NCBI RefSeq assembly: GCF_001306915.1
Contig: NZ_LJTC01000001.1
Location: 345,887-409,886 of the forward strand
Direction of reading: 5' to 3'
DNA: 64,000 nucleotides
DNA from: Pseudoalteromonas lipolytica
GTDB taxonomy: Bacteria > Pseudomonadota > Gammaproteobacteria > Enterobacterales > Alteromonadaceae
A program made the position numbers and the translations under genes. Below the pieces are notes generated by a model that was not told the origin of the DNA, did no database searches, and was given only the letters and a program-made list of their open reading frames with translations. This document shows, one piece after another, positions 26,891 to 37,514 of the stretch; positions within the stretch are counted from its first letter, which is position 1, and each line of letters starts with the position of its first letter.

Positions 26891-27106
26891 AGTGGTCTCC
26901 TTGGCTATTTAAATTTTCTTAAGTTCGATGTAACTGAAGCGAGTTCTGTGCCAGAACTTTTATTTTATATATTTCAATGGGTTGTGTGTTTTTGTTGTTC
27001 TTTAGAGGGTTCATCATTTGGTAACTTTTACGAGTAAGCATGTAACTTATTCATAGTGATATTTTTTCATATTGAGATGCATGAGAAAAAGAGATAATGC
27101 ACCAAT

Positions 27107-27124
27107 AAATGGTAAGACCAATTT
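27107..27124 (+). promoter_or_regulatory. PdhR-like operator, distal site
   Basis: AAATGGTAAGACCAATTT closely matches the PdhR-type GntR palindrome ATTGGT-N3-ACCAAT. It is about 300 bp upstream of oadG, in a 534-bp AT-rich region (26891-27424) without genes. Confidence 0.55.
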
Positions 27125-27310
27125 AACTTTATTTGGGTTGGCTACCTCTAACACCTTGTTGTGTGTGGTTTTTAGCCATTTTGTTGCTATTAATTAATAG
27201 TTCAGCATATAACGACTGGCTATATTGATTATTTATATCATCTATAGCAGGGCTTTAAATGCATAAATAGTGGGGTGTTAATTATATGTACGTCATGTTA
27301 TTTTAAATTT

Positions 27311-27327
27311 AATTGGTTTTACCAATT
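27311..27327 (+). promoter_or_regulatory. PdhR-like operator, proximal site
   Basis: AATTGGTTTTACCAATT is a perfect 7-bp palindrome with a 3-bp centre and the same half-sites as the distal element. It lies 98 bp upstream of oadG. PdhR is a pyruvate-responsive repressor, so control of an oxaloacetate decarboxylase, whose product is pyruvate, would make sense. Confidence 0.6.
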
Positions 27328-27424
27328 TACAATGGTGCTATACAAATGAATTTTGTTTGTTATTATTGGTGCATAATTATTTAACAAAAATAACTTTTTA
27401 TTTTAAGTAAGCGAGGGGAGTCGT

Positions 27425-27673
27425 ATGGATATAGGTGGATTACTCACCACTGCGGCCAGTTTGATGGTGACAGGCATGGTAGGCGTGTTTGTTTTTCTGA
27501 CTATTTTGATTTCAGCAGTCACTTTAATGTCAAAGGTAGTGGGTCGATTTGATGATCCTGCAATTGCAGAACCTACGCGTACAGCAAAAATTCAACCTCA
27601 ACAGGGTGTGCCACAGGCACATATTGCAGCAATCAGCGCTGCAATTGCTCAATTTCGAAATAAACAAAAATAA
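27425..27673 (+). CDS. oadG: Oxaloacetate decarboxylase gamma subunit
   Basis: A small membrane-anchoring subunit of the Na+-pumping oxaloacetate decarboxylase. 82 residues with one transmembrane helix (about 11-37: SLMVTGMVGVFVFLTILI), then a cytoplasmic tail that binds the alpha subunit. The ribosome-binding site GAGGGGAG lies just before the ATG. It is the first gene of the oadGAB operon. Confidence 0.92.
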   Translation: MDIGGLLTTAASLMVTGMVGVFVFLTILISAVTLMSKVVGRFDDPAIAEPTRTAKIQPQQGVPQAHIAAISAAIAQFRNKQK

Positions 27674-27688
27674 CGGGGCAGCTTAAAC

Positions 27689-29461
27689 ATGGCTAAATTA
27701 AAACTAACCGAACTAGTATTGCGCGACGCACACCAGTCTCTTTTGGCAACGCGTATGCGCTTAGACGACATGCTACCCATGGCAGAAAAACTCGATAATG
27801 CGGGTTATTGGTCAATTGAATCATGGGGTGGTGCGACGTTTGACTCGTGTATCCGTTATTTAGGTGAAGATCCTTGGCAACGTATTCGCGAGCTAAAAGC
27901 GGCAATGCCAAACACTAAGCAACAAATGCTACTACGCGGACAGAATCTTCTAGGTTACCGTCATTATGCTGATGATGTAGTCGAAAAGTTTGTTGAGCGT
28001 GCCCACAAAAACGGTGTTGATGTTTTCCGTATTTTCGATGCGATGAACGATGTGCGTAACCTTGAAACTGCCATTAAAGCTGCTGTTAAAGTAGGTGCTC
28101 ATGCCCAAGGTACTATTTCGTACACAGTAAGCCCTGTACATACGCTTGATATGTGGCTTGAGCTTGCAAAACAACTAGAAGATCTTGGTTGTCATTCAAT
28201 TTGTATCAAAGATATGGCAGGTTTATTAAAGCCTTATGATTGTGAACAGTTGATCAAAGGTTTAAAAGAAACTGTGTCTATTCCTATTGCGATGCAATGC
28301 CACGCGACCACAGGTTTAAGCACTGCAACTTACCAAAAAGCGATCGATGCAGGTATCGATATGCTTGATACGGCTATTTCGTCAATGAGTATGACCTATG
28401 GTCATAGCGCCACAGAAACCATCGTTTCAATTGTAGAAGGCACTGAGCGAGACACAGGCCTTGATTTAAACCAATTAGAAGAAATTGCTGCTTACTTCCG
28501 TGACGTACGCAAGAAATATGCTGCATTTGAAGGTAGCCTTAAAGGCGTTGATGGACGTATCTTATTAGCGCAAGTGCCGGGCGGCATGTTAACTAATATG
28601 GAAAATCAGCTTAAAGAGCAAGGTGCTGCTGACAAACTTGATCAAGTATTACTCGAGATCCCGCGTGTTCGCGAAGACTTAGGTTACATTCCACTCGTTA
28701 CACCAACCTCGCAAATTGTTGGTACTCAAGCAGTACTTAATGTTTTGACTGGCGAGCGATATAAAACCATCACTAAAGAAACTGCGGGTGTCCTTAAAGG
28801 CGAGTATGGTGCAACACCAGCGCCAATGAATAAAGAGCTGCAAGAACGTGTACTAGATGGCGCTGAAGCAATCACTTGCCGTCCTGCTGATAAGCTTGAG
28901 CCTGAACTTGAGAAGCTTGAAGCAGAGTTATTAAGTGAAGCTAAAGAGCAAGGTTTAGAGCTTGCTGATGACGTGATTGATGATGTGCTTACTTACGCAT
29001 TATTCCCTCAAATTGGCCTTAAGTTTATTAAAAACCGTAACAACCCTGATGCGTTTGAAGCAATTCCAACGGGTGAAGTTGCTAAGTCAGAAAGCAAACC
29101 AGCCGCTTCAAGTCCTGCAAAAGCAGAGCAATACAGCGTTAAAGTTGACGGTAAAGTTTACGATGTCGTTGTAGCGCAAGGTGGTGAACTAAAAGAAGTA
29201 ACTCTAAAAGACAGTGAGTTAATTCCTCAATCTGCCTCAGCGTCTGTTAGCGAAACCTTAAACGCGCCGTTAGCAGGCAATATTTTCAAAGTGAAAGTAA
29301 AAGCTGGCCAAACAGTAAATGAAGGTGATGTGGTTATCATAATGGAAGCAATGAAAATGGAAACAGAAGTTCGCGCCGCACACTCAGGTACAATAGCTGA
29401 AGTATTAGTAGCAGAGGGCGACTCTGTTGCCACTGGCGATGCGCTAATCGCGCTAGCATAG
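27689..29461 (+). CDS. oadA: Oxaloacetate decarboxylase alpha subunit (biotin carboxyltransferase)
   Basis: It transfers the carboxyl group of oxaloacetate to biotin, giving pyruvate. 590 residues: an N-terminal pyruvate-carboxyltransferase TIM barrel ([19 protein letters not shown], then [27 protein letters not shown], with His and Asp metal ligands), a PYC_OADA middle domain and a C-terminal biotinyl domain. The biotin attachment site is Lys556 in EAMKMET. It lies 15 bp after oadG and 10 bp before oadB. Confidence 0.97.
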   Translation: MAKLKLTELVLRDAHQSLLATRMRLDDMLPMAEKLDNAGYWSIESWGGATFDSCIRYLGEDPWQRIRELKAAMPNTKQQMLLRGQNLLGYRHYADDVVEKFVERAHKNGVDVFRIFDAMNDVRNLETAIKAAVKVGAHAQGTISYTVSPVHTLDMWLELAKQLEDLGCHSICIKDMAGLLKPYDCEQLIKGLKETVSIPIAMQCHATTGLSTATYQKAIDAGIDMLDTAISSMSMTYGHSATETIVSIVEGTERDTGLDLNQLEEIAAYFRDVRKKYAAFEGSLKGVDGRILLAQVPGGMLTNMENQLKEQGAADKLDQVLLEIPRVREDLGYIPLVTPTSQIVGTQAVLNVLTGERYKTITKETAGVLKGEYGATPAPMNKELQERVLDGAEAITCRPADKLEPELEKLEAELLSEAKEQGLELADDVIDDVLTYALFPQIGLKFIKNRNNPDAFEAIPTGEVAKSESKPAASSPAKAEQYSVKVDGKVYDVVVAQGGELKEVTLKDSELIPQSASASVSETLNAPLAGNIFKVKVKAGQTVNEGDVVIIMEAMKMETEVRAAHSGTIAEVLVAEGDSVATGDALIALA

Positions 29462-29471
29462 GAGGCAGAGG

Positions 29472-30602
29472 ATGGATGGTGTTTTAAACCTCTGGCATGC
29501 GACAGGTATTGCTAACTTTACCTTTCCTGCATTAATAATGATTGCGGTAGGTTGCGGGTTATTATATCTCGCAATCGCCCGTAAATTTGAGCCATTATTG
29601 TTATTACCTATCGGCTTTGGGGCTATTTTAACTAATATTCCTGTAGCCGGGTTATCTGAACCGGGTGGTTTGCTTTATTACGTGTACGATATCGGGATTG
29701 ATTCTGGGGTGTTCCCACTTTTGATCTTTATGGGCGTGGGGGCGCTTACAGACTTTAGTGCCTTAATCGCTAATCCGCGTATGTTGCTGTTAGGCGCGGC
29801 TGCGCAGTTTGGTATTTTTGCTACTTTATTTGGTGCAATTCTACTTAACTTTATTCCTGGTTTTGAGTTTACACTTCAAGATGCATCGGCCATTGCCATT
29901 ATTGGTGGAGCAGATGGTCCAACAGCTATTTTCTTAGCATCTAAGCTAGCACCTGATTTACTGGGGGCGATTGCTGTAGCGGCTTATTCTTATATGGCGC
30001 TAGTGCCAATTATTCAGCCGCCAATTATGCGTGCATTAACAACGCAAGAAGAGCGCGAAATTCAAATGCCGCAACTTCGTACAGTATCGAAAAAAGAGAA
30101 AATTGTTTTTCCGTTAATGGTGCTTAGTTTAACTATCTTGTTTTTACCTGCGGCAACACCGCTGGTAGGTATGTTCTGCCTAGGTAACTTGATGCGTGAA
30201 TCGGGCGTGGTTGATCGTTTAAGCAATAGTGCACAAAACGAAATCATCAACATTACCACCATTTTCTTAGGCTTAGCGGTAGGCTCAAAGCTTGCGGCAG
30301 ATAAGTTCTTAACCGTAGAAACAATCGGTATTTTGGTGTTAGGTGCATTGGCCTTTGCAATTGGTACAGCGTCAGGCGTGTTTATGGCAAAAGGTCTGAA
30401 TAAGATCTCTAAATCGCCAATCAACCCATTAGTAGGCGCAGCAGGTGTGTCAGCGGTACCAATGGCAGCACGGGTGGTTAATAAGGTAGGCCTTGAGAGC
30501 AACCCGCATAACTTCTTGTTAATGCATGCCATGGGACCAAACGTAGCAGGGGTATTAGGAAGTGCCGTTGCAGCAGGTATTCTGTTAGCGATTGTTGGCT
30601 AA
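29472..30602 (+). CDS. oadB: Oxaloacetate decarboxylase beta subunit (Na+ pump)
   Basis: An integral membrane subunit that decarboxylates carboxybiotin and exports Na+. 376 residues with about nine or more transmembrane segments. The conserved catalytic region [20 protein letters not shown] includes the Asp essential for Na+ transport, and [20 protein letters not shown] lies near the end. Last gene of the operon. Confidence 0.96.
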   Translation: MDGVLNLWHATGIANFTFPALIMIAVGCGLLYLAIARKFEPLLLLPIGFGAILTNIPVAGLSEPGGLLYYVYDIGIDSGVFPLLIFMGVGALTDFSALIANPRMLLLGAAAQFGIFATLFGAILLNFIPGFEFTLQDASAIAIIGGADGPTAIFLASKLAPDLLGAIAVAAYSYMALVPIIQPPIMRALTTQEEREIQMPQLRTVSKKEKIVFPLMVLSLTILFLPAATPLVGMFCLGNLMRESGVVDRLSNSAQNEIINITTIFLGLAVGSKLAADKFLTVETIGILVLGALAFAIGTASGVFMAKGLNKISKSPINPLVGAAGVSAVPMAARVVNKVGLESNPHNFLLMHAMGPNVAGVLGSAVAAGILLAIVG

Positions 30603-30625
30603 GTCGATTTACTTCCAACCGACTG

Positions 30626-30653
30626 GCGCAGTAATTTTACTGCGCTTTTTTTT
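30626..30653 (+). terminator. Terminator of oadGAB
   Basis: GCGCAGTAA (30626-30634) pairs with TTACTGCGC (30637-30645) around a 2-nt centre, followed by eight T residues. Confidence 0.93.
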
Positions 30654-30717
30654 GCCTATAGACTAGGGTCACCCTAAAGAAATTGTAGTTAAATGATAGT
30701 TGTGTAAGGAAGCCGCC

Positions 30718-30894
30718 ATGAATGTTTTTATTATCTTATTATGCCTTTTTGTTGCCTTGGTTATTCTAATACCGCTACTTGAAAAGTATCAGTCTAGAAT
30801 GGGGCTTGATGGCGCGACAAAGTATGCAAAGTACATTTGGCCACTGGTGATGATTTCGCTGATTATTCAACTTATCTATGTTCTTTTAAGGTAA
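30718..30894 (+). CDS. Small two-TM membrane protein of unknown function
   Basis: 58 residues starting at ATG 30718, with AAGGA placed 9 bases upstream; the longer frame beginning with TTG at 30700 overlaps that ribosome-binding site. Two transmembrane helices lie at about residues 2-19 and 40-57, with a basic connecting loop (EKYQSRMGLDGATKYAKYIW). No family recognised. It is followed by a strong terminator. Confidence 0.65.
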   Translation: MNVFIILLCLFVALVILIPLLEKYQSRMGLDGATKYAKYIWPLVMISLIIQLIYVLLR

Positions 30895-30972
30895 TAGTTG
30901 TATTAAACCGCAGTGCTATCAGTACTCATTTTAGTAAAGTCTATAATAGTTTTAGCCGGGTTTATTTGGCAC

Positions 30973-31004
30973 AAAAAAGCCGCTTCAATTGAAGCGGCTT
31001 TTTT
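30973..31004. terminator. Perfect bidirectional terminator
   Basis: A 32-bp perfect palindrome with core GCCGCTTCAATTGAAGCGGC, flanked by six A and six T residues. It serves the small membrane protein gene (plus strand) and the M23 peptidase gene (minus strand). Confidence 0.95.
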
Positions 31005-31016
31005 ATGTTTACTTAA

Positions 31017-32333
31017 CTACTTATTTAACGCCAATTGTAACTCACGGTTACGTTGTAATTGCGCTAAGAAGTTATCAGCAATCGGTTTAAACTTAGCTAA
31101 CTCATCGCGCGGTAAAGGCTCTGATTTAGGTAGTTTGACCGTTTTCGGATTACGGTGTACACCGTTTACTAAGAATTCATAGTGTAAGTGTGGGCCCGTT
31201 ACACGACCTGTCGCACCAACCGTACCAATCTTTTGGCCTTGCTTCACTTTCTGACCAGTTCTAACCATCTTTTTGTCTAAGTGTAAGTACTTAGTTACAT
31301 ACTGTGTGCCATGGCTAATAAATACATAGTTACCATTGTATTTACTGTAGCCTGCTCTAATCACTTTACCATTACCCGATGATACAACTGGCGTACCGGT
31401 ACGCGCTGCGTAATCGATACCGTTATGTGGTTTTACCGTTTTGGTCACTGGGTGTAAGCGACGCGGGTTAAAGCTCGAACTAATATACTTAAAGTTAACT
31501 GGCGCACGTAAGAAAGCTTTTTTCATGCTGCGGCCTTCAGGCGTATAGAAGTTACCATCGGTATGGCGAATAGCAGTGTAACGCTCGCCTTGGTTAATAA
31601 ACTCTGCGGCAATAATTTTACCGTCGCCAATGTATTCACCATCAACATAGTGAGCTTCGTAAATAAGACCAAATTGGTCACCTTTACGAATGTCATTAGC
31701 AAAGTCGACATCCCAACCAAAGATGTCAGCAAAATTCATAATTTGACGCTCGCTTAAGCCAGCGGCAATGCCTGATGTCCAAAAGCTATTAGAGATCTCG
31801 CCGCCTGCAGATTTACTTAGCGTTTCGATTTCTTTGCTATCGATAGAAGTGTCGTAGTTACCTTCGTCATTTAATGTAACGTATAAGGTATCTGTTTTTG
31901 AGATCACATAACGAAGCTGCGCTAAAGAGCCATCTTCAGCGGTTGCAAAGCTTAAGATTTCGCCTGGGTGAATTTTTGTTAACTTACGAGTTTCAGCGTT
32001 GGTATTAACTAGTTTGTGTAATGTTTGCGCTGAGAAACCCGCACGTTTAAAGATAAGTGCTAAATTATCGCCATTACGTACTTCATGGTCGATAAGCTCG
32101 TATTCTGGAAGTTTTGCTGCTGCTTGCTCCGAATTAAGCTCAGTTAGTTTTTCGTTATCATCAACTTTAACTTGTAATTCGTAGCGTTTGCCAATTTCAA
32201 GTGCGTTTGCACTGTTGTCCTTTGATGCGGTGGCTTTTTCAGAAGGCAATAACGCCAAGCCGACAATAGCAGAAACCAAACCGAGAATAAGCAGTTTGTG
32301 TTTTTTGGGAAGTTTGTGCACTACGTGAACCAT
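31017..32333 (-). CDS. mepM: M23 family peptidoglycan endopeptidase (MepM-like)
   Basis: A periplasmic zinc endopeptidase that cuts peptide cross-links to allow wall growth. 438 residues, close to the 440 of E. coli MepM. An N-terminal signal anchor lies at about 12-28 (LLILGLVSAIVGLALLP). OapA/LysM-like regions follow (about 70-150: EVRNGDNLALIFKRAGF), then the catalytic M23 domain from about 300. Zinc ligands are in HNGIDYAA (His and Asp) and GPHLHYEF (the HxH). It is divergent from tyrS, an arrangement common in gammaproteobacteria. The separating 398 bp (32334-32731) contains no recognisable gene or RNA. Confidence 0.92.
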   Translation of the reverse strand: MVHVVHKLPKKHKLLILGLVSAIVGLALLPSEKATASKDNSANALEIGKRYELQVKVDDNEKLTELNSEQAAAKLPEYELIDHEVRNGDNLALIFKRAGFSAQTLHKLVNTNAETRKLTKIHPGEILSFATAEDGSLAQLRYVISKTDTLYVTLNDEGNYDTSIDSKEIETLSKSAGGEISNSFWTSGIAAGLSERQIMNFADIFGWDVDFANDIRKGDQFGLIYEAHYVDGEYIGDGKIIAAEFINQGERYTAIRHTDGNFYTPEGRSMKKAFLRAPVNFKYISSSFNPRRLHPVTKTVKPHNGIDYAARTGTPVVSSGNGKVIRAGYSKYNGNYVFISHGTQYVTKYLHLDKKMVRTGQKVKQGQKIGTVGATGRVTGPHLHYEFLVNGVHRNPKTVKLPKSEPLPRDELAKFKPIADNFLAQLQRNRELQLALNK

Positions 32334-32731
32334 ATCGTGCCTTTTCTGCTGTCAAGAAATTTAAATACTAATATCGCAGGATATACCTAAAATAGAGCAA
32401 ATACCAGTGTTTTGTAGATTTAAACTGGCGCTATTTTACGCTAGAATTGGCCTGCGCGTTAAACTTTTTTGTTTAAAATTGCAGCAGATGTCTATGGTTA
32501 AACTAAATCTACATTAGTTAACTAAAGTCCCTTCATTAAATTGCAATAACGCGGTATAAAGAACAATCATGCGCGCTGCCTTCAGGGCTGTTTCTTAAAC
32601 TATTTAAGTTAGGCTTTTTTCTAGTGTCGCTTTTTGGTGCTAACTAGCTAAATTTTAAAGTTTTTAGCTCTATATTTATAACCCTGACAGGCCACCACGC
32701 CCCGGTAGCTGAATTTTTGGAGTAATACACA

Positions 32732-33931
32732 GTGGATTTACAAACCGCTCTAGCTGAGATAAAACGCGGTGCAGAAGAGATATTAATTGAAGACGAATTA
32801 GTCGAAAAGCTAAAGTCTGGTAAGAAACTTAAGATCAAAGCGGGTTTCGATCCAACTGCGCCTGATCTGCATTTAGGTCACACAGTTCTTATCAACAAAA
32901 TGAAAACCTTCCAAGACCTAGGTCATGAAGTGATTTTCTTGATCGGTGACTTCACCGGTATGATTGGTGATCCGACGGGTAAAAACGTAACGCGTAAACC
33001 GTTAACGCGTGAAGATGTATTAGCTAATGCTGAAACCTATAAAGAGCAAGTATTTAAGATTCTTGATCCTGCTAAAACTACAGTTGCATTCAACTCTACT
33101 TGGATGGAGAACTTAGGTGCAGCAGGTATGATTAAACTGGCTGCGCGTCAAACAGTAGCACGTATGCTAGAACGTGATGACTTTAAAAAGCGTTATGCCA
33201 GCGGTCAATCAATTGCTATCCACGAATTTTTATATCCACTGGTACAAGGTTGGGACTCAGTTGCATTAGAAGCTGATGTTGAACTTGGTGGTACAGACCA
33301 ACGTTTTAACCTATTAATGGGTCGTGAATTACAAAAAGACGAAGGCCAAAAACCACAAACAGTATTGATGATGCCACTGCTTGAAGGTACTGATGGCGTT
33401 CAAAAAATGTCTAAGTCATTAGGCAACTACATTGGTATTACTGATGAGCCTAACGACATGTTTGGTAAAGTGATGTCTATTAGTGATGAGCTAATGTGGC
33501 GTTATTATGACTTATTAAGTGCATTATCTATCGAAGAGATTGCAGCGCTTAAACAACGTGTTGCAGATGGTGCAAACCCGCGCGACATTAAGATTGAGCT
33601 TGCCAAAGAAATGATTGCACGTTTCCACAGCGAAGAAGCAGCCGAAGGTGCTCATCAAGATTTCATCAAACGTTTCCAAAAGAATGCATTACCAGATGAG
33701 ATCCCTGAAGTAACAGTAACAATTGCTGAAGACACTGTGTTTATCACTAATCTATTAAAAGAAGCGAGCCTTGTTGCAAGTACGTCAGAAGCAATGCGTA
33801 TGATTAAACAAGGCGCTGTAAAGATTAATGGTGAAGAAAAAGTAACGGATACTAAGCTTGAAGTTGCTAAAGGCACTACACAGATTTACCAAGTAGGTAA
33901 ACGTAAGTTTGCTAAAATCACCTTAGCTTAA
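32732..33931 (+). CDS. tyrS: Tyrosine--tRNA ligase
   Basis: It charges tRNA-Tyr. 399 residues, GTG start at 32732 with GGAG 9 bases before it. The class-I HIGH motif appears as His47-Leu-Gly-His50 and the KMSKS motif at residues 225-229. A C-terminal S4 RNA-binding domain ends with [19 protein letters not shown]. This is the TyrZ-like type with the [17 protein letters not shown] opening. Confidence 0.96.
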   Translation: MDLQTALAEIKRGAEEILIEDELVEKLKSGKKLKIKAGFDPTAPDLHLGHTVLINKMKTFQDLGHEVIFLIGDFTGMIGDPTGKNVTRKPLTREDVLANAETYKEQVFKILDPAKTTVAFNSTWMENLGAAGMIKLAARQTVARMLERDDFKKRYASGQSIAIHEFLYPLVQGWDSVALEADVELGGTDQRFNLLMGRELQKDEGQKPQTVLMMPLLEGTDGVQKMSKSLGNYIGITDEPNDMFGKVMSISDELMWRYYDLLSALSIEEIAALKQRVADGANPRDIKIELAKEMIARFHSEEAAEGAHQDFIKRFQKNALPDEIPEVTVTIAEDTVFITNLLKEASLVASTSEAMRMIKQGAVKINGEEKVTDTKLEVAKGTTQIYQVGKRKFAKITLA

Positions 33932-33947
33932 ATAAGCTAACAGAATA

Positions 33948-33972
33948 AAAACCAGCTGCGGCTGGTTTTTTT
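33948..33972 (+). terminator. Terminator of tyrS
   Basis: AACCAGC (33950-33956) and GCTGGTT (33961-33967) form a stem with TGCG loop and a following T run. Confidence 0.9.
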
Positions 33973-33981
33973 GTGCTTTTT

Positions 33982-34932
33982 TTAGTTAATAAACAGCGTA
34001 GCCACTTCAATGGCGATGATAAGTAGTAACCAAAATGCTTTCGCTTGATTTAAACGATTCACTAAAGCGGGAATATCATCGGCATCTGGCAAGCGATCGG
34101 TACCAACACGCATTTTATTAAAGCGCTCACCTTGGTAAAGGGCAGGGCCGCCTAACTGTACTTGCAAAGCAGCCGATGTAACACTTAACAGCCAACCCGT
34201 ATTGGTTTGATAAAAATGTCTGCCATAGTGCTTAATGTAATGAATGCTCTGTCTACTGGCATTGGTTGCTGCAATGGTTAATGCAACTAATCGAGTGGGT
34301 AACCACTCCAATACAAATAGTAACTTAGCAATGGGAGCCAAAAACGGGTTGTTGGGTTTTTGGTTTTTTCGCCATGCTTGATGAATTAATGTCAGTAAGC
34401 GATAAACTAAAGCAAGGATAGCGCCGCCAAGTAGGTAAAAGAAGATAACGGCAAAATAATGCCGCGCACTTTGTAGCACCAGTGACTCCATCGTCGCTTT
34501 ACAAATTCCAGAGGCCGATAAACGTGATACATCACGGGCAACAAGGCTAGCTAGTAGCTCTCTAGCAGTCGCTTTTTGGTTGAGCTTGAGTAATCTGGCA
34601 ATACGTAATGATTTCTTCTCTTGAGCGCGGCTACTGAGTAACAAATATAAAATTAAGCCACTTAATAACTCAGGGTAAAAAGCAAACTCTAAAAACAGCA
34701 CAACTAATGTCACTATCACTAAAATAGTGAGTGTAAAAGCCAAAGTTGAGGCTAAATATTGATAGCTTTTAGGATTCGTTGGGTTGTATAAACGATCACT
34801 GAGGGCAGAGAAAATAACGGTTAAAAAGGTATTAGGATGATACCAACTAACCAAAGGAAAGAAGCGCTCAGCTAAGAGCGCTACAAAAAATACAATAATG
34901 TCCAAATGGTTTTGAACAATATTTGCAATCAC
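33982..34932 (-). CDS. CobD/CbiB-family membrane protein
   Basis: 316 residues with about five transmembrane segments. It shares the organisation of adenosylcobinamide-phosphate synthase CbiB: an RARELLASLVARDVSRLSASGI stretch (shown in part) and ALQVQLGGPALYQGE, matching the family's 'AxALGVxLGGPxxYxG' region. The usual catalytic-looking ENTSDG is replaced by MESLVLQSA, so true cobalamin synthesis is doubtful. No other cobalamin gene is near. It starts with GTG at 34932, only one base after the mtnN stop, so the two are co-transcribed. Many Alteromonadales carry this mtnN-cbiB pair. Confidence 0.75.
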   Translation of the reverse strand: MIANIVQNHLDIIVFFVALLAERFFPLVSWYHPNTFLTVIFSALSDRLYNPTNPKSYQYLASTLAFTLTILVIVTLVVLFLEFAFYPELLSGLILYLLLSSRAQEKKSLRIARLLKLNQKATARELLASLVARDVSRLSASGICKATMESLVLQSARHYFAVIFFYLLGGAILALVYRLLTLIHQAWRKNQKPNNPFLAPIAKLLFVLEWLPTRLVALTIAATNASRQSIHYIKHYGRHFYQTNTGWLLSVTSAALQVQLGGPALYQGERFNKMRVGTDRLPDADDIPALVNRLNQAKAFWLLLIIAIEVATLFIN

Positions 34933-34933
34933 C

Positions 34934-35641
34934 TTATAAACTCACCGATGTTAGCTTCTCTAAAAGAGCAACAACCATTTTAGATGAGTTGATAGATGCA
35001 GTTTCGATATACTCTTCAAATGATTGCGGCGATTCTTTGCCAGCAATGTCAGACATTGAACGAATAACAACAAATGGTGTTTCTAGCACGTGACAAGCCT
35101 GTGCAATTGCTGCACCTTCCATTTCTACTGCAAGCATAGTTGGAAATTCTGCGCGTGTTTTTTCAATTCGTACCGGGTCACACATGAATGAATCACCAGT
35201 ACAAATTAGGCCAATCATGGTTTTAACATCGCTGATTTGGCTTACGCTTTGCTCTGCCGCTTCAATCAGTTTAGGGTGCGCAGCAAAGCCCGCTGGCATT
35301 TGTGGTACTTGGCCGATTTCGTAACCGAATGCAGTAACGTCTACATCGTGGTGACGAACTTCTGAAGAAATAACGACATCACCTACATTTAGCGATGGCT
35401 CAAAACCACCTGCAGAACCTGTGTTGATCACACAATCTGGGCTGAAGTTGTCTATTAGTAGTGTCGTTGCTACTGCAGAAGCTACTTTACCAATACCAGA
35501 TTGAACTAAAGTAACAGTGTTACCCGCTAATTCACCGGTGTAAAAGGTAAAACCAGCTTTAGTCATGATGCTTGGGTTTACCATTGCTTCGCGTAAGATT
35601 TTTACTTCTGGCTCCATCGCGCCAATAATACCAACGTGCAT
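34934..35641 (-). CDS. mtnN: 5'-methylthioadenosine/S-adenosylhomocysteine nucleosidase
   Basis: It hydrolyses MTA and SAH to adenine and the ribose thioether, linking methionine salvage and autoinducer-2 synthesis. The start is ATG 35641, where the typical [15 protein letters not shown] begins, with AAGGAA upstream; the frame extends 20 codons further but that part is unconserved. 235 residues with the active-site [10 protein letters not shown] and SDIAG (Asp) motifs. Confidence 0.95.
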   Translation of the reverse strand: MHVGIIGAMEPEVKILREAMVNPSIMTKAGFTFYTGELAGNTVTLVQSGIGKVASAVATTLLIDNFSPDCVINTGSAGGFEPSLNVGDVVISSEVRHHDVDVTAFGYEIGQVPQMPAGFAAHPKLIEAAEQSVSQISDVKTMIGLICTGDSFMCDPVRIEKTRAEFPTMLAVEMEGAAIAQACHVLETPFVVIRSMSDIAGKESPQSFEEYIETASINSSKMVVALLEKLTSVSL

Positions 35642-35701
35642 AATATTTGATTCCTTAGATTGAATAGGATGATTATACCTAAAAATGTCTAAAACAAACA
35701 A

Positions 35702-35727
35702 AAAAGCAGACCTTAAAGTCTGCTTTT
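35702..35727 (-). terminator. Terminator of the DUF2726 gene region
   Basis: AAAAGCAGAC (35702-35711) pairs with GTCTGCTTTT (35718-35727) around a 6-nt loop. On the minus strand a T run follows. It lies between the DUF2726 stop and mtnN. Confidence 0.85.
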
Positions 35728-35744
35728 GCCAATATTATGACGGA

Positions 35745-36338
35745 CTATATTTCTGCAAGCGCCGTTGAGTGTGCTTTTGCTTGTGATGGTGATAGTACTG
35801 CTGGTTTAGTTACTCGATTGCGTGCAGGTCTTGCAGGTGCTGCTGCAGGTTTACCAAGTTTAAACATGATAGCGTCACGCACTTCTCTTGGTTGATAGCC
35901 TGATTTTACTTTCATACGAATATGCGGAATGCCTGCCGCTTCTAACGCGCCACTGACAAACCAGTCACGTTGTGCTTTATGGCCGTCGCGGTTGGTGTTA
36001 TTTACTAAATCAACAGCGGCAACAATGCTAAGTTTGTCCTTGTCGATAAGCACGTAATCTAACTGTTTGTTTTTGGCTTTAGCCATTGCAGCACGTTTAG
36101 CTTTGACAGATAAGCCTTGCTTACAGTCGATTAAATCAATCAGTTTAACACGGCTGACGATTTTGTACTGGTCACCTACAGCACGTTCTAGCAGGTGTAA
36201 AAAAGCACTCTCAACTTGCGTAAAAACAGTTTGCTTACGAGTGAAAGGGTAAGGGTTTCCGCCTTCATCGGTAAACTTTGACGCAACAACAGAGGCTACG
36301 ACGACTAATACTAAAATTGATAATAAAGCGAATTCCAT
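35745..36338 (-). CDS. DUF2726 domain protein with N-terminal membrane anchor
   Basis: 197 residues starting at ATG 36338, which has GGAG upstream. An N-terminal transmembrane helix (about 3-22) precedes a DUF2726 domain: QVESAFLHLLERAVGDQYKI, DYVLIDKDKLSIVAAVDLV, then AQRDWFVSGALEAAGIPHIR. This is a nuclease-superfamily-like fold (Asp and Glu in the strands) also found fused to Topo IA zinc fingers. Activity is unproven. A low-complexity Ala/Pro/Arg tail follows. Confidence 0.8.
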   Translation of the reverse strand: MEFALLSILVLVVVASVVASKFTDEGGNPYPFTRKQTVFTQVESAFLHLLERAVGDQYKIVSRVKLIDLIDCKQGLSVKAKRAAMAKAKNKQLDYVLIDKDKLSIVAAVDLVNNTNRDGHKAQRDWFVSGALEAAGIPHIRMKVKSGYQPREVRDAIMFKLGKPAAAPARPARNRVTKPAVLSPSQAKAHSTALAEI

Positions 36339-36419
36339 ACGGTAACTCCACAACAACAAATTGACACTGAAAACTAATAGCAATTAGCGTGCCTAACTGT
36401 ATGGAGCTACCCGAAATTT

Positions 36420-37352
36420 TTAAGCCGTGTATCCGCCAGCAACCCCTTTAACTGCGATTGCTACCGCGTCATGGGCATGAAGTGATTCGTAGTGGTTTAT
36501 TTGTAGCCAGTAATCTGCGTAGTTATGCTGTTCAAGTAAGCCTTTAATTTTACGTGCAGCATCTTCGCAGAACATGAGGTTTTGACCATTTAAGCGGGCA
36601 AACTCTTGCTCATCTTCACGTTTAACCGCCGCTTGTACTGGCGTTTTTAGCTCAGCTTCTAAAGCATCAATTAAGCCAACCACATCAAAGCTGTCAATTT
36701 GGCTGTCGAGTTTTACTTTCACGTTGGCGATTGAACGCTGTGAGTGTGGTGTAGCTACAATCCCGTCAGTTGTGCCTAGCCATTCTAAAACAGTTTGCTT
36801 ATCAACATTTTGCTCTGCAAACTTTTCGCTAAAGGCATTTTGAATTAATTGACGAGCAAGAGCCGCTGAACATGGGCATGTTGACGAGTAAGTGACATCA
36901 ACCATTAACTCAAAGCTTACAATGCCTTGGTTGATCTTAGCGATCAGATGAATCGGGTAGTTTTTCCAACCTACTTTGCCACTTAATAAAGATTTTCGGC
37001 GCAGTGGTAGCTCAAACTTAAATTCGATTTGTGCTTGGTCACTTAAATCATCATGGCTGCTAATAAAGGCATCAAGTGCTTGCTTGAGAGTTTGTGGATT
37101 AACTTGCTGCTCGGTTGATAAGGTATCAAGGGCTAAAAATAAACGCGACATATGAATGCCTTTGGCGTCTTCTTTATGCAAGTTTACAAAAGCGCGTGCC
37201 TTGGCAATTACGTTTACAGGGGCAATATTGCGAGTTTCAAAAATGAAAGGAAGTTCAATTTCGCCCATGCCAACCCAGTCTAATTTACCTGTTTGTAAGG
37301 CGGGAGCCGTATCAGCAATATCTGGCATTGTGGTTTGCATGGTAATACTCAT
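36420..37352 (-). CDS. folE2: GTP cyclohydrolase FolE2 (type IB)
   Basis: It makes dihydroneopterin triphosphate from GTP for folate synthesis. The metal-flexible FolE2 replaces or backs up zinc-dependent FolE. About 310 residues; the signature Cys lies in [17 protein letters not shown], with the [12 protein letters not shown] stretch after it and a C-terminal glutamate-rich helix with [15 protein letters not shown] use ATG 37352; ATG 37340 is equally possible. No Zur box was found upstream by eye. Confidence 0.93.
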   Translation of the reverse strand: MSITMQTTMPDIADTAPALQTGKLDWVGMGEIELPFIFETRNIAPVNVIAKARAFVNLHKEDAKGIHMSRLFLALDTLSTEQQVNPQTLKQALDAFISSHDDLSDQAQIEFKFELPLRRKSLLSGKVGWKNYPIHLIAKINQGIVSFELMVDVTYSSTCPCSAALARQLIQNAFSEKFAEQNVDKQTVLEWLGTTDGIVATPHSQRSIANVKVKLDSQIDSFDVVGLIDALEAELKTPVQAAVKREDEQEFARLNGQNLMFCEDAARKIKGLLEQHNYADYWLQINHYESLHAHDAVAIAVKGVAGGYTA

Positions 37353-37514
37353 TCTTTGCAATTATTAAAGCGCGGTATTTTACATGAAAAAATATAAAAA
37401 AGCGGCGTTGATGAAAAAATTCTATGTTTATCGCACAATATGAATATTTCTAAAGGAATAGTGATAAAATTAACTATGCTGTTTTTTTTCGATTATGTGC
37501 CTAAGCTTTAATAT

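Noticed and set aside
26730..26912. 60-residue plus-strand open frame
   Set aside because: It is the shadow of the DUF1328 gene on the minus strand, which has a strong ribosome-binding site and family match.
32334..32731. RNA gene or small ORF between mepM and tyrS
   Set aside because: No cloverleaf, no strong hairpin and no coding frame with a ribosome-binding site was seen.
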